Positions 51,328-61,122 are shown, numbered from the stretch's first letter. The stretch: 64,000 nt of DNA from DLKC01 sp002478885 (GCA_046329585.1 JAXLUI010000001.1:3398785-3462784), one strand, 5' to 3'. The notes: generated by a model not told the origin, from the sequence alone. Made by a program: numbers and translations.

Positions 51328-52785
51328 ATGAAAAAACCTTTGAATGCAATACCATTTTTTCTAAGTATAACACTTGTTGTGGTTGCCGGTTGCAATGGAT
51401 GTTTTCAGAAAGATATTTCAGCGGTCGCCCCTGATCCGGTCACCGACATTGTTAACGTGGATCTTCCCGAATCTTCTTTTAACTTTCCCGTTACGTATGC
51501 GATCAGCAAACTTGCAGCATTGGTGAATCACAAGATCAGTGGTAAATTCTTTGAAACTACCGTCAACCCACTCGGAAATGAAAAAGATGAGGCCCTGCTT
51601 AGTTTTACAAAAATAAAACCCATTACTATTCGGGTTGCGAGAGATCAACTCATCTGCAGGGTTACGCTTCAGGTAAATGGCAGCCTGCTCAAAAGCCGCT
51701 ACGGTAAATTTCTCACCCGGCAGGTTAAGCCACTCGAAACAGAAGTAAGCCTCGAACTTGCTACGCCGGTTAGCCTGGGCAGCGACTGGAGCCTGCAAAC
51801 AAAATTTGCACTCAAGTCATTTGACTGGTTAACAGCACCTATTTTACAGGTTGGCCCTATTAAGGCTGACATTCGTGATATCCTGGAAGATGCCCTGAAT
51901 AAAAACGATGCAAGACTTACCCGCATGCTCGATGATGAACTGTCAAAAGCTGTTTCCCTAAAACCTGCTATTTCCAAAGTGTGGTTCGATCTGCAAAAGC
52001 CGATTGTTATCCATAAGAACGTGCCAGTGGCATGGATGAAATTCACCTGCGACAGCGTAAAAGGGAAAATAATGCTGGAGAAAGACGTGGTAAAATGTTA
52101 CACCAATGTAACAGCGAAAATGATGATGTTTACGGATACCGGCACACTGCCTGCCGCAAAACCACTTCCGCCATACCGGCTGCTTACCGCCCCCGGGGAT
52201 GAATCTGATATCTACCTGTATGCATTTACCTCGTTTGATGAAATTAATGAGCAGGTGAACAGCCGCCTGGCGGGGAAAGTTGTTTCAGCAAGAGGGTACA
52301 CCATTGTTATCGATTCCATGAGGGCTTATGCCTCGGCTGCAGGAATTTCAGTAAAGATCACCACGAGTAAAGACGTAGAAGGAACGGTTGTGGCCAGCGG
52401 CAAACTGGAATTCGACACAAAAACACAGCAAATAGCTTTGCGCAATTTCGACTATGCATTAAACAGCAACAGCACGATCATTAATGCGGCAGACCAGTTT
52501 TTGCATAGCGTGGTAAAAGATAGCATTGGCCCTAAACTCGTGCTTGGGCTCGATACACTTATTCAGCGGGTGCCCGACCTGGTGGAAAATGCCATTGCAA
52601 AAGGAAAGACCGGCAACGCGATCGATCTTACACTCGACAACCTGGTTATAAACGATTGCAAAATTTCTATGGGTGCCGAGCGGGTGCACTTCCGGATACA
52701 TGCTGGCGCGCAGGCTGGCATAGCACTAAAAAAGATCAATGCAGGAGGGCGGCTTACCATATCTGCCAAACCTAAAAATAAATAA
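51328..52785 (+). CDS. DUF4403-family lipoprotein
   Basis: 485 residues from 51328, chosen because it starts a lipoprotein signal (MKKPLNAIPFFLSITLVVVAGC); an upstream in-frame ATG lacks one. The DUF4403 sequence begins ESSFNFPVTYAISKLAALVN and ends VHFRIHAGAQAGIALKK; DIRDILEDALNKNDARL and WFDLQKPIVIH lie within. The family forms large alpha/beta barrels related to BPI/SMP-like lipid-binding tubes, possibly moving lipids across the periplasm. Function in this organism unknown. Divergent from the ATE-like gene. Confidence 0.85.
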   Translation: MKKPLNAIPFFLSITLVVVAGCNGCFQKDISAVAPDPVTDIVNVDLPESSFNFPVTYAISKLAALVNHKISGKFFETTVNPLGNEKDEALLSFTKIKPITIRVARDQLICRVTLQVNGSLLKSRYGKFLTRQVKPLETEVSLELATPVSLGSDWSLQTKFALKSFDWLTAPILQVGPIKADIRDILEDALNKNDARLTRMLDDELSKAVSLKPAISKVWFDLQKPIVIHKNVPVAWMKFTCDSVKGKIMLEKDVVKCYTNVTAKMMMFTDTGTLPAAKPLPPYRLLTAPGDESDIYLYAFTSFDEINEQVNSRLAGKVVSARGYTIVIDSMRAYASAAGISVKITTSKDVEGTVVASGKLEFDTKTQQIALRNFDYALNSNSTIINAADQFLHSVVKDSIGPKLVLGLDTLIQRVPDLVENAIAKGKTGNAIDLTLDNLVINDCKISMGAERVHFRIHAGAQAGIALKKINAGGRLTISAKPKNK

Positions 52786-52850
52786 CAGTGCTTATATAAC
52801 TTTATGACGGGCTACGGCTTGTTGATGTGGCTTTTCCTGCGCTTGCCCGC

Positions 52851-52875
52851 AGGAGCGATTTGGGTTCGCGCTTTT
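52851..52875 (+). repeat. 25-bp dispersed intergenic repeat, copy 2
   Basis: Partner of 7523-7547 (21 of 25 identical). The same gap 52786-53116 contains a CCTGCG...CGCAGG hairpin and a short dispersed repeat. Confidence 0.5.
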
Positions 52876-52954
52876 ATGCTGCGGTGCACAAACCGGCCAG
52901 GCGTTAAACAATCCACGCCAGCTTTATTCGGGCTTGCCGCCCGATGATTTAATT

Positions 52955-52974
52955 GTACAAGTGAGTGACACAAC
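52955..52974 (+). repeat. Short dispersed repeat, copy 6 (GTGACAC type)
   Basis: GTACAAGTGAGTGACACAAC, followed by GACGTTGCCATGAATTC and GCAGCCGGCC. One of the best matches to the family consensus. Confidence 0.8.
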
Positions 52975-53084
52975 GACGTTGCCATGAATTCTGCAGCCGG
53001 CCATATAAAATCTCCATGCAGAAAAGACACGATTATCATATCTGTGTAAAATTTAAAAGAAGGTTTCCGGCTGAAGCTTATGTT

Positions 53085-53092
53085 TATCTTTG
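53085..53092 (+). promoter_or_regulatory. -7 element upstream of hemN
   Basis: TATCTTTG, an exact TAnnTTTG, ends 24 bp before the hemN start. Same sequence as the element before tsaE. Confidence 0.55.
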
Positions 53093-53116
53093 CCGCTGCA
53101 AATAAAATCTGCAATT

Positions 53117-54481
53117 ATGGATGCTGCTGTTACAGACCTGCTGAAGAAATATGACCTGCCTGTTCCAAGATATACAAGCTACCCCACTGTGCCATACTGG
53201 GATTTTTCGACCATCGATGAAACAAAATGGAAACAGGCTGTTGTGAATACTTACAACAATGAAAATGGCGAATTATCGATCTATATTCATTTACCATTCT
53301 GCGAAAACCTTTGCACGTTTTGTGCCTGCAACAAACGCATAACCAAAAATCATAAGGTAGAAGACCCCTACCTGGAGGCAGTTTGTAAAGAGTGGAATAT
53401 GTACCGGTCCATCCTTCCCGGCACGCCGGTGATAAAGGAAATTCATCTCGGCGGCGGCACACCCACTTTTTTTAGTCCTGAGAATCTTGTTTACCTGATC
53501 AGGCAGATCACGAAAGACGCAATCATAAGCGACGATCATGCCTTCAGTATTGAAGTGCACCCCAACTATACAACGGAAGAACATATCAAACAATTACAAA
53601 CAGTTGGCTTTAACAGGATAAGTCTCGGCGTACAGGATTTCGACCCTGTTGTGCAATATGCTATTAACCGTATACAGTCGTTTGAAAAGACAAATGAAGT
53701 GGTGGAATGGGCACGCAAATATGGTTTTACCAGTGTGAATATAGATCTCGTTTACGGGCTACCACACCAGACAACTAAGAGTATTGAGCACACTGTGGAA
53801 GCAATAAAAAAAATGCAACCCGATAGGATCGCATTCTATTCATATGCGCACGTGCCATGGAAAAGTAAGGGCCAGCGAAGATATACCGAGGCAGACCTTC
53901 CTGCTGCCGATGACAAATGGAAAATGTATAGCCTTGGTACCGAACTGCTGAGGGAAAGCGGCTATGCAAGCATTGGCATGGATCATTTTGCTTTAAAAGA
54001 CGATGCTATGTTCACAGCAGCCAGGAATGGTAAACTGCACCGGAATTTTATGGGCTATACAACAACGCAATCGAAGCTGATCATCGCACTGGGAGCCTCA
54101 AGCATTGGCGATGCATGGAATGCTTTTGTGCAAAACGAAAAAGAGATTGAAAAATATGAAGAGAAAGTGAACAATGGTCACCTGCCTTTAACCGATGGGC
54201 ACTTGTTGAGTGAGGAAGATGTAATGCTGCGCAAAAACATTCTCGAACTCATGTGCATGAATGAAACCACGTTAAACAAGGCCGCACTTGAAGCCTCATT
54301 TGTTGAAGCCGCCAATAAAAAACTATTGGCCCTGGCCGACGATGCGCTAGTAGAAATCAATGGCAATAAAATCGTTGTTACAAAGAAAGGCAAGTCCTTT
54401 ATCAGGAATATTGCGTCAACCATAGATGCACAATTGTGGCGCAGGCAAATGAGTACGCCGGCTTTCAGCAAGGCAATTTAA
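53117..54481 (+). CDS. hemN: Oxygen-independent coproporphyrinogen III oxidase
   Basis: 454 residues from the ATG at 53117 (MDAAVTDLLKKYDLPVPRYT, the normal HemN N-terminus); an ATG 27 bp upstream is less likely because the -7 element ends close to it. The radical-SAM [4Fe-4S] motif CxxxCxxC is C62, C66, C69 (CENLCTFCAC), with IHLGGGTPTFF following. It converts coproporphyrinogen III to protoporphyrinogen IX without oxygen. A haem-binding membrane protein follows 84 bp downstream on the same strand. Confidence 0.95.
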   Translation: MDAAVTDLLKKYDLPVPRYTSYPTVPYWDFSTIDETKWKQAVVNTYNNENGELSIYIHLPFCENLCTFCACNKRITKNHKVEDPYLEAVCKEWNMYRSILPGTPVIKEIHLGGGTPTFFSPENLVYLIRQITKDAIISDDHAFSIEVHPNYTTEEHIKQLQTVGFNRISLGVQDFDPVVQYAINRIQSFEKTNEVVEWARKYGFTSVNIDLVYGLPHQTTKSIEHTVEAIKKMQPDRIAFYSYAHVPWKSKGQRRYTEADLPAADDKWKMYSLGTELLRESGYASIGMDHFALKDDAMFTAARNGKLHRNFMGYTTTQSKLIIALGASSIGDAWNAFVQNEKEIEKYEEKVNNGHLPLTDGHLLSEEDVMLRKNILELMCMNETTLNKAALEASFVEAANKKLLALADDALVEINGNKIVVTKKGKSFIRNIASTIDAQLWRRQMSTPAFSKAI

Positions 54482-54565
54482 GGTAACGTTGGTTGCGCAA
54501 TATCTGTAACTGTCCGTTTATATAAGCGATTGAGTTCTGCTTTGCTAAAAAGCTATATTTGGCCA

Positions 54566-55147
54566 ATGAACGATGATCTCTCTCTTGAACTTTCTAATTA
54601 TGCAGGACTTATTGCAACTGTGGTACTTACTTTTAATTTCTTGTTGGGTATGCTACTTGCCACCGCGTATAAAAGAAGTATATACTGGAAAAAATTACCT
54701 GCCTGGCTTCAGCAGCTTGATATAAACGACCTGCATAACTGGACCGCCTATGTTGCGTTGCTGTTGGTAGTTATGCATGCCATGTTCCTTGTTGGCGATA
54801 AGGCCTCAAAATTTACCTACAGCCATATATTTTATCCTTTTAATGCACCCACGCAACCTTTTGCTGTAACACTTGGCAGCTTTGGTTTGTATGCGTTGCT
54901 CATTGTTATTATCACTACACAGAAAGCCATCAAGAAACGCATCAGCTTTCGCCTCTGGAAAAATATTCATCTCATCTCTTATGGCATGGCGGTTTTGTTT
55001 GTAGTGCATGGCACCATACTCGACCAGCATCTTAAAGATGGGCCTGTGGATTATTTCGATGGAGAGAAGGTTTTGTCAGAAGCTTGTGGTTTATTGCTTG
55101 TTGCAGCCACTGTTGTTCGTTACAGGTATCATGCCCGTAAAGGCTAA
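54566..55147 (+). CDS. Ferric-reductase-like bis-haem transmembrane protein
   Basis: 193 residues from the ATG at 54566; an upstream TTG frame extension is possible. Six hydrophobic helices are predicted. Four His residues are placed as expected for two b-type haems: His57 and His71, then His135 and His148 (spacings of 14 and 13, in DLHNWTAYVALLLVVMH and IHLISYGMAVLFVVH). There is no FAD/NADPH domain, so a partner must supply electrons. It follows hemN by 84 bp on the same strand, a plausible haem-linked pair. Confidence 0.8.
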   Translation: MNDDLSLELSNYAGLIATVVLTFNFLLGMLLATAYKRSIYWKKLPAWLQQLDINDLHNWTAYVALLLVVMHAMFLVGDKASKFTYSHIFYPFNAPTQPFAVTLGSFGLYALLIVIITTQKAIKKRISFRLWKNIHLISYGMAVLFVVHGTILDQHLKDGPVDYFDGEKVLSEACGLLLVAATVVRYRYHARKG

Positions 55148-55196
55148 TTCAAATAAATCTTTGGTGCCAGGCACTAGTGCAAACATTAAGCTTTAC

Positions 55197-55215
55197 TTGC
55201 GTCGCACACTTGTGC
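55197..55215 (-). repeat. Short dispersed repeat, copy 7 (GCGACGC type)
   Basis: TTGCGTCGCACACTTGTGC, between the haem membrane protein and the CBM9-like gene; identical over 19 bases to 58230-58248. Confidence 0.75.
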
Positions 55216-55231
55216 TGCAGACTAAAAAGCA

Positions 55232-55984
55232 TCATTCGAATACCAGCGTTCCGAATTTCTCCGGATCATGATAACTTCTTCTTGTAAGCGACCAGCTTGA
55301 ATAAACGGGGTTTCTGTCATAATCTATGCGGTAAAAATTGGCGCGCCATTGAGTGCCTTTTTGCGGCGGCACATTGTTGAACGTGGCTATGAGTTCATAA
55401 GGGATAAATATCTCTGCGGTCCAGGTAAATCGGTTTGTTTTTGCATCTTTCCCTCCCACCCGCACCAAATGCGTTGTTCTTCGCCCACCTACATACATAT
55501 AGGGAAGCCATGTGTTGATGTCTTTGCCATTATTCTGTATCATTAAGGGCAATTCAAAATTCCACGGCGACAATTCGTATTCGAAATAATCATTGCCATC
55601 GCCGTCGGGTTTCAAAAAAACCTCCACTACATCTTCGTTATATAGTGGCGTATTATCGGCTTTGTTTGTAACTGTTAACAAGCTATCCTCCGCCCGAAAC
55701 AGGCAATAAATTCCTTTCGCGGAATAAAGCACTTTAAACTGCGTTTGATATTGAATATCGTGTTCAGGCAGTCCCTCTGTATTCCAGTTATTCTGCTGGA
55801 GGGTAGTTTTATCACGTTGCGTTATCACATTCCAGTCTGCCCCATTCCAGTTCGCGCTGGTTCCATCGCCGGTAATGGCAAAATCTTCAGTCATCTTAAC
55901 TTTTAACAGGCCGGTGTTTGGCTGACCAAAAGAGATATTTACTACACAACAAATCACTGCTGCCAAAAAGTATTGTTTGCTCAT
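55232..55984 (-). CDS. CBM9-like carbohydrate-binding exported protein
   Basis: 250 residues with a Sec signal (about 1-20). YNEDVVEVFLKPDGDGNDYFEYELSP is a CBM9-type carbohydrate-binding signature, with ANFYRIDYDRNPVYSSWS near the end and an aromatic-rich surface. No catalytic domain is attached. It starts 16 bp after the BASS transporter gene on the same strand and is the last gene of the 55-64 kb cluster. It could bind the glycan the cluster degrades. Confidence 0.8.
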   Translation of the reverse strand: MSKQYFLAAVICCVVNISFGQPNTGLLKVKMTEDFAITGDGTSANWNGADWNVITQRDKTTLQQNNWNTEGLPEHDIQYQTQFKVLYSAKGIYCLFRAEDSLLTVTNKADNTPLYNEDVVEVFLKPDGDGNDYFEYELSPWNFELPLMIQNNGKDINTWLPYMYVGGRRTTHLVRVGGKDAKTNRFTWTAEIFIPYELIATFNNVPPQKGTQWRANFYRIDYDRNPVYSSWSLTRRSYHDPEKFGTLVFE

Positions 55985-56000
55985 GAAAAAAACTTTATTA

Positions 56001-57116
56001 TTAAGAGGTAGCGGTTAATGCTGTATTCACGTTTTCTGCATGATCATCTGCAGGCGGCTTCCGGTGCCAGTAAGATGCAAGCACAGAACCTGTAGTATTC
56101 ATCAACGGGCCGAATATGGCCGGGGCAAGGCCAACTGTTGCCATTTTACCCATCGCTTTTGCAAGGCCTGAAGCCATTCCGGCGTTTTGCATGCCTACTT
56201 CAATTGCCAGCGTTCTGCAGTCACGTTCCTGCATTTTAAACAGGCGACCCGTCCAATAACCTAATGTATATCCGCAAAGATTATGAATCAATACAACCAG
56301 GATCAATGCAGGGCCGATTGTTAAAAGACTGTTCCTGCCTGCGGCAGTAATAATCACTATAATAAATGCAATGGCCGACATGGAAACGATTGGCATCGCA
56401 TTATCGAGCCACTTTACTTTACCATGAAGGAAATAATTGAATATTAAACCGGCGCCAACAGGAACAATCACCATCTGCAATATCTCGAACATCATGTCTA
56501 TCGCATTTATTTGCACAAATGCACCTGCAAGCAGTTTCATAAGTAATGGCGTTACAAATGGGGCCAGCATGGTAGATACAGCAGTAATGGTAACGGACAA
56601 TGCAAGATTGGCCTTCGCCAAATAGGAGATTACGTTAGATGCTGTTCCGTTTGGCGAGCAACCGACCAACACTATTCCCGCCGCTATTTCAGGTGGGAAA
56701 TTGGTAAGGCTTGCCAGTGTATAACCGATAAGTGGCATAATAATAAAGTGGCTTACCACGCCAATAAAAACACCCTTCGGCATTTTAATAACCCCTGCGA
56801 AGTCCTTAAAACTCATGGAAGTGCCCATGCCAAACATGATCACCATGATCAATGGTTTTATAAGCGTTGACAATAGCAACCCGTTCCACGAAGTAAAATA
56901 TTGCGGGTAAGACAAAGCCGTGGTAACCGCCGCAAGAATTGTAATGGTATAAGTAAAGCCTTTGAATGCTTCATAACCGCGGCTGGCAATTGCAAACAAA
57001 ATAAAAAATGCGATCAACAACGGGTCAGCATATTCGCCGTTCCCGTTTATAAAAAAAAGCACAGCAGTAAATAAACAAGCCGCGGCAAAAGCAAAAGCCA
57101 TTTTATAAATATTCAT
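56001..57116 (-). CDS. BASS-family (bile acid:sodium symporter-like) transporter
   Basis: 371 residues, about ten transmembrane helices. VGCSPNGTASNVISYLAKAN is the substrate and sodium-binding crossover region of the family, with VGMQNAGMASGLAKAMG in the second repeat. Members carry organic anions such as bile acids, pyruvate or pantoate with Na+. Within a cluster of exported sugar-modifying enzymes, it is the only inner-membrane transporter, so it probably brings in the end product, perhaps a 2-oxo acid. Substrate not proven. Confidence 0.88.
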   Translation of the reverse strand: MNIYKMAFAFAAACLFTAVLFFINGNGEYADPLLIAFFILFAIASRGYEAFKGFTYTITILAAVTTALSYPQYFTSWNGLLLSTLIKPLIMVIMFGMGTSMSFKDFAGVIKMPKGVFIGVVSHFIIMPLIGYTLASLTNFPPEIAAGIVLVGCSPNGTASNVISYLAKANLALSVTITAVSTMLAPFVTPLLMKLLAGAFVQINAIDMMFEILQMVIVPVGAGLIFNYFLHGKVKWLDNAMPIVSMSAIAFIIVIITAAGRNSLLTIGPALILVVLIHNLCGYTLGYWTGRLFKMQERDCRTLAIEVGMQNAGMASGLAKAMGKMATVGLAPAIFGPLMNTTGSVLASYWHRKPPADDHAENVNTALTATS

Positions 57117-57152
57117 ATAGCAGAATTATTTTGTTGCGTAGAATTACCTGGC

Positions 57153-57172
57153 GTACAAGTGAGTGACACAAC
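57153..57172 (+). repeat. Short dispersed repeat, copy 8 (GTGACAC type)
   Basis: GTACAAGTGAGTGACACAAC, in the gap between the RraA-like and BASS genes. Confidence 0.8.
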
Positions 57173-57242
57173 TGCAGCTCAGTTTATATTCTTGTGTTGG
57201 GTTCCAAAAATATCAACCTTCCCAGTTTGACTATTCAACAAA

Positions 57243-58175
57243 TTACCAGGTTCTTTTGCTCATAAACTCATCCAACTGCGCCCTGGTAAGTTTTGTTGAG
57301 CCGGGATGTTCGTCGAGCCATTTTAAAAAAGCGTTTTTTATTTCATCGGTCCACTGGCTGTCGATCTGTCCGGGGGAATACACCCCCTTCTTCAGCATTT
57401 CATGGCCAAACAGATCGCGCAGGTCGATGAACTCCGCAGTGAAAACCACTTTCTCTGCAAGATGTGCGGGAATGAACAACACACCTTCGCGATCGGAAAT
57501 AACAAGATCGCCGGGCATCACAATTGCATGACCAATTCTTATAGGCGTGTTCAATCCCATCAGCACTTCGTCTTCAAGATATGAAGGATCGAACTGCCGC
57601 ACGTAGGCGTTGAAACCACTGATTTGTGAGAGGCCCGACAGGTCGCGTGCTGATGCATCGAATATAACGCCGTTGCCGCTCTTCGCGTAAATGGCGTTCC
57701 CGAGGTTATCACCGATCAACGTTCCCTTCTGTATTTTTCCCATGCCATCAGCTACATAAACATCACCTTTTTGCAACACATCTATCGGCCACGAGTTTGT
57801 GTTGCCTTTGCGGCCTTCATTTTTTCCGCGCTCTTTTATTTTCGCTTCCACATCTGGGCGGCTCGGCATATACTGCGCAGTAACCACACGCCCAACTACC
57901 TGCACAGTATCGTTCACCATCTTCCAGCCGCCTTCAAACTGGTTGTTGTATCCCTGGCCTTTCAATATCGTCCATGCCGATTCAAAACCGATATGTTTTG
58001 CACGTTCAATAATTTCGTCGGGCACTTTTGGCCGGCCATCGGCAAAGCGCTCACCTTTCCATTCTGATGTAAGAAATACGAGTTCTTCTTTTGGCATTAC
58101 CTGCGCAAGGGCATTTGCAGTAAGTATTACAAGCGATACGATTACTAAAGCAGGTTTTATTTTCATACCCATCAT
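57243..58175 (-). CDS. RraA-like protein (HMG/CHA-type aldolase fold), exported
   Basis: 310 residues, far longer than the 160-residue RraA because of an N-terminal extension and a signal peptide. The RraA fold is seen at VYVADGMGKIQKGTLIGDNLG, then VIFDASARDLSGL (the Arg-Asp pair used in catalysis by class II pyruvate aldolases) and AIVMPGDLVISDREGVLFIP. RraA relatives cleave 4-hydroxy-4-methyl-2-oxoglutarate-type compounds to pyruvate and an aldehyde. Export of this fold is unusual. A divalent-metal aldolase role is inferred from the family. Confidence 0.82.
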   Translation of the reverse strand: MMGMKIKPALVIVSLVILTANALAQVMPKEELVFLTSEWKGERFADGRPKVPDEIIERAKHIGFESAWTILKGQGYNNQFEGGWKMVNDTVQVVGRVVTAQYMPSRPDVEAKIKERGKNEGRKGNTNSWPIDVLQKGDVYVADGMGKIQKGTLIGDNLGNAIYAKSGNGVIFDASARDLSGLSQISGFNAYVRQFDPSYLEDEVLMGLNTPIRIGHAIVMPGDLVISDREGVLFIPAHLAEKVVFTAEFIDLRDLFGHEMLKKGVYSPGQIDSQWTDEIKNAFLKWLDEHPGSTKLTRAQLDEFMSKRTW

Positions 58176-58229
58176 TATTTGGTTGTTTTATTTTTTGAAC
58201 CCGGCAGCATTGCGACTACCAGGCTTTAC

Positions 58230-58248
58230 TTGCGTCGCACACTTGTGC
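58230..58248 (-). repeat. Short dispersed repeat, copy 9 (GCGACGC type)
   Basis: TTGCGTCGCACACTTGTGC, in the gap between the SMP-30-like and RraA-like genes. Confidence 0.8.
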
Positions 58249-58314
58249 AGCAGTAATGCATGCAACTTTTTGAATGTGTTTTTTACTTATTGTTTTATGC
58301 TTGCAGCAATTTTC

Positions 58315-59220
58315 TTACTGCATCATTTTCCACTCCCTTCCTGCGTCTTCCACGCGAAATGTTTCCATATTCTTTGTGTCCTGCAATGTTACATAGGCAG
58401 TGCGACCATCTTTGCCGCCAAAACAAATATTGCTGCAATTTTTGCCGGTTAGGTTTATTTCTCTTAATATTTTCCCCTCGGGTGAAACCTTTACTACTGT
58501 ACCTTTTCCATACCTTGTCATGTACAGATTTCCTTTCACATCGCAGCGCATACCATCGAAACCAAAATCAGGAAACTCAATCAATAAGCGCTTATTGCCG
58601 ATGTTGCCATCTGAAGAAAGATCGTAAACCCATACTTTGCGTTGCACCGATTCATTTACATATAAATGCTTTTCATCCGGGCTGACTTCAATTCCGTTGG
58701 TGGTGCCCATGTTATCTTCAAGTATGGTCGCTTTACCATCGTTATCTATACGCCATATTCTTCCCGTACCTGCCTTCCAGTTGGGATCACTTGCGTATAA
58801 GCGGTCTTTGCTGTCGATGGCAATATCGTTGGGTTGGTTCATAGTTGCATTGTGTGCATACACCGACACCTGTTTTGTTGCCATATCAACTTTTAAAATA
58901 TTGTGGCGGGTATAATCAGCAACCAGTAAATCTCCTTTGCTGTTAAAACGCAGGCCATTACCATCGCTGCTATCAGCAAGCTCAATAAAGATGCCTCCTT
59001 TGCCTTGTTTATCGAGTTTGCAAATCGTGCTTTCTTTCTGAAAATTGACGGCATACACATTTCCATCTTTATCAACGGCAGGGCCTTCTGCACCGGTGGT
59101 GAAACTATTGTCTGCCGTAAACGTGGAAGATTGGTACAAATCAGCTGTTGCCGCTTTTGGCGGACTACATGCGACCATTGCGCCGATAAGAAAGCTAAGA
59201 AATGTTGTAACCGGTTTCAT
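58315..59220 (-). CDS. SMP-30/gluconolactonase-like lipoprotein
   Basis: 301 residues from the start at 59220, which opens a lipoprotein signal (MKPVTTFLSFLIGAMVAC, lipobox Cys18); a longer frame lacks one. Six-bladed propeller sequences are seen: TTGAEGPAVDKDGNVYAVNF, GNGLRFNSKGDLLVADYTR, NQPNDIAIDSKDRLYASDP, GIEVSPDEKHLYVNES. Glu in AEGPA and Asn/Asp residues of the SMP-30 metal site are in place. Expected to hydrolyse an aldonolactone in the periplasm. Minus-strand cluster member. Confidence 0.85.
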   Translation of the reverse strand: MKPVTTFLSFLIGAMVACSPPKAATADLYQSSTFTADNSFTTGAEGPAVDKDGNVYAVNFQKESTICKLDKQGKGGIFIELADSSDGNGLRFNSKGDLLVADYTRHNILKVDMATKQVSVYAHNATMNQPNDIAIDSKDRLYASDPNWKAGTGRIWRIDNDGKATILEDNMGTTNGIEVSPDEKHLYVNESVQRKVWVYDLSSDGNIGNKRLLIEFPDFGFDGMRCDVKGNLYMTRYGKGTVVKVSPEGKILREINLTGKNCSNICFGGKDGRTAYVTLQDTKNMETFRVEDAGREWKMMQ

Positions 59221-59285
59221 GAGCAGTATTGCTGATTGATTATTGATACCAACATGCCTGGTTTTAGCTGAACCAAGGAAAGAAC

Positions 59286-59305
59286 GTACAAGTGTGCGAC
59301 GCAAC
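59286..59305 (+). repeat. Short dispersed repeat, copy 10 (GCGACGC type)
   Basis: GTACAAGTGTGCGACGCAAC, in the gap between the hexosaminidase and SMP-30-like genes. Confidence 0.8.
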
Positions 59306-59354
59306 GAACGGCGATGTTGTGGCCGTCGTCTGGGCCATGATTGTATTTTAAAAA

Positions 59355-60965
59355 CTATTCTTTCCACGGCACCAGTTTGGAAGGATAGTAATCAATACCC
59401 ATCGCCTTGAAGCGTGGGGCCTGGTTGCCTAAACGCACTTTATATTCATCCCAGCTTCTGCCCGCAGCGGGAGACCACGCCAGTTCGGCAAGGCCTGGCA
59501 AACGTGGAAAGACCATGTATTCGATATCATCCATCTTGGTAATCGTCTCCGACCACAACGCGCCTTCAACGCCGAGTATATTTTCACGCCTGATGCTGTC
59601 TGCGTAGTTGGCGGGATCCCACATATAAGCACTGTCCACTTCAATATAGGCAGCCCAATGCAGCCCAAGTCTTGTAGTGGAATCGTATTGCATATCGAGG
59701 TAAGCTTTTTTTGCCGGCGACATAATAACTTTCGCGCCTTTTGACACAGCAAGTTTTGAGTTGTCTGCGTCGGCCCAAAACTGGACGGCGCTGTTTGGCT
59801 GCATGGTGGTGGAGAGTGCGATCTCGTCCCAGCCGATTACCTTCTTGCCATGTGCTACTACCATTTGCTGCACTTTCGTTACAAAAGGAATGTAATCTTC
59901 TTTTGAAGTAACATGGCTTTCGTCGCCGCCAATATGTATCCATGGTCCCGGCGTAATGGCAGCCAGTTCGCGGATTACGTCGTCGATGAATTTGTAGGTG
60001 ATTTCTTTGTGGGTGCGCAAAGTGCTGAAACCAACTTCTGTCCCGGTATAAAGATTGATGGCGGTATCTGTTTCTTTGTGCTGCTCCATATTTTTCTGCA
60101 GGTTGGCAACCGATGAATCGATGCTATGCAGCTCGGGATAAGAAGCCAGGGCGGCGTTGGTATGCCCCGGCATATCTATTTCTGGAATGATGGTCACAAA
60201 ACGGTCCTGGGCATATTTTACAATGTCTTTGTATTGTTCCTGCGTGTAGAAACCTCCTTTGCCGCCACCAACTTCTGTGCTTCCGCCTATGCTGGTGAGA
60301 TTGGGCCATGATTTTATTTCGATACGCCAGCCCTGGTCGTCTGACAAGTGCAGGTGTAGGATATTCATTTTGTAAGCAGCAATAAGATCGATATAACGCT
60401 TTACATCTTCTACGCTAAAGAAATGCCGTGCAACGTCGAGCATGCTGCCACGATAGGTGTATTCAGGATAGTCGCGAATGGTTCCGGCAGCAATTTGCCA
60501 GGGGCCTTTTTGAGTAGTGCCGAGCTCCGCATCAGGTGGTAACAGTTGCCTTATCGTTTGTAAAGCGTAGAACCAGCCTGCAGGTGTGTTCGCTGTTATT
60601 CTCACCATGTCTTTGGAAATGTTTAACTCATAGCCTTCATCGCCTAGCGTACTGTCGGTGCCGTAAATCAAATAAATGCCGCCCGCTTTTGGCGCTTCTT
60701 TAGAGGCCGATACTTTCAAGGCAAAGCCGGTAGCCGGTTTTATTTTATCAGCAAACCATTGTGCGACCTGGAGATCAGCGGGAGAATCGCTTTGCACATA
60801 AATGGCCGTGCTGTCGCTCAACGTGAATACTTCATTTGTTTCGTTTGCTGAAACCGGCTTCGGAATAAGGTTATGCATCGTGCTTTTATATGTTTTCTTG
60901 CTGCTGCAGGAAAGCATGGCAGCACCTAAAACAATAGCCAGTAATAACGAGCTTCTAAATTTCAT
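59355..60965 (-). CDS. GH20 beta-N-acetylhexosaminidase lipoprotein
   Basis: 536 residues from the start at 60965; MKFRSSLLLAIVLGAAMLSC gives lipobox Cys20. The GH20 non-catalytic domain (GYELNISKDMVRITANTPAGW is typical) precedes the barrel with NILHLHLSDDQGWRIEIKSW, PEIDMPGHTNAA and the catalytic pair Asp348-Glu349 in HIGGDESHV. It releases terminal GlcNAc or GalNAc from chitooligosaccharides or glycoproteins by substrate-assisted catalysis. It is the only glycosidase in the cluster and defines an amino-sugar input. Confidence 0.93.
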   Translation of the reverse strand: MKFRSSLLLAIVLGAAMLSCSSKKTYKSTMHNLIPKPVSANETNEVFTLSDSTAIYVQSDSPADLQVAQWFADKIKPATGFALKVSASKEAPKAGGIYLIYGTDSTLGDEGYELNISKDMVRITANTPAGWFYALQTIRQLLPPDAELGTTQKGPWQIAAGTIRDYPEYTYRGSMLDVARHFFSVEDVKRYIDLIAAYKMNILHLHLSDDQGWRIEIKSWPNLTSIGGSTEVGGGKGGFYTQEQYKDIVKYAQDRFVTIIPEIDMPGHTNAALASYPELHSIDSSVANLQKNMEQHKETDTAINLYTGTEVGFSTLRTHKEITYKFIDDVIRELAAITPGPWIHIGGDESHVTSKEDYIPFVTKVQQMVVAHGKKVIGWDEIALSTTMQPNSAVQFWADADNSKLAVSKGAKVIMSPAKKAYLDMQYDSTTRLGLHWAAYIEVDSAYMWDPANYADSIRRENILGVEGALWSETITKMDDIEYMVFPRLPGLAELAWSPAAGRSWDEYKVRLGNQAPRFKAMGIDYYPSKLVPWKE

Positions 60966-61122
60966 ATAGCAGTTCAAATTTGATGAGTGATATTAATTCG
61001 CGATAAAGTACGCATATTTTACGATGCATTGTTGTTGCGGCGTAAGTGTATGTTCACATGCGCGTAAAAATCTGGCTAAGAAAATAATTATTGGCCGGGC
61101 TTTCTGTACTTTATTAAGCTTC

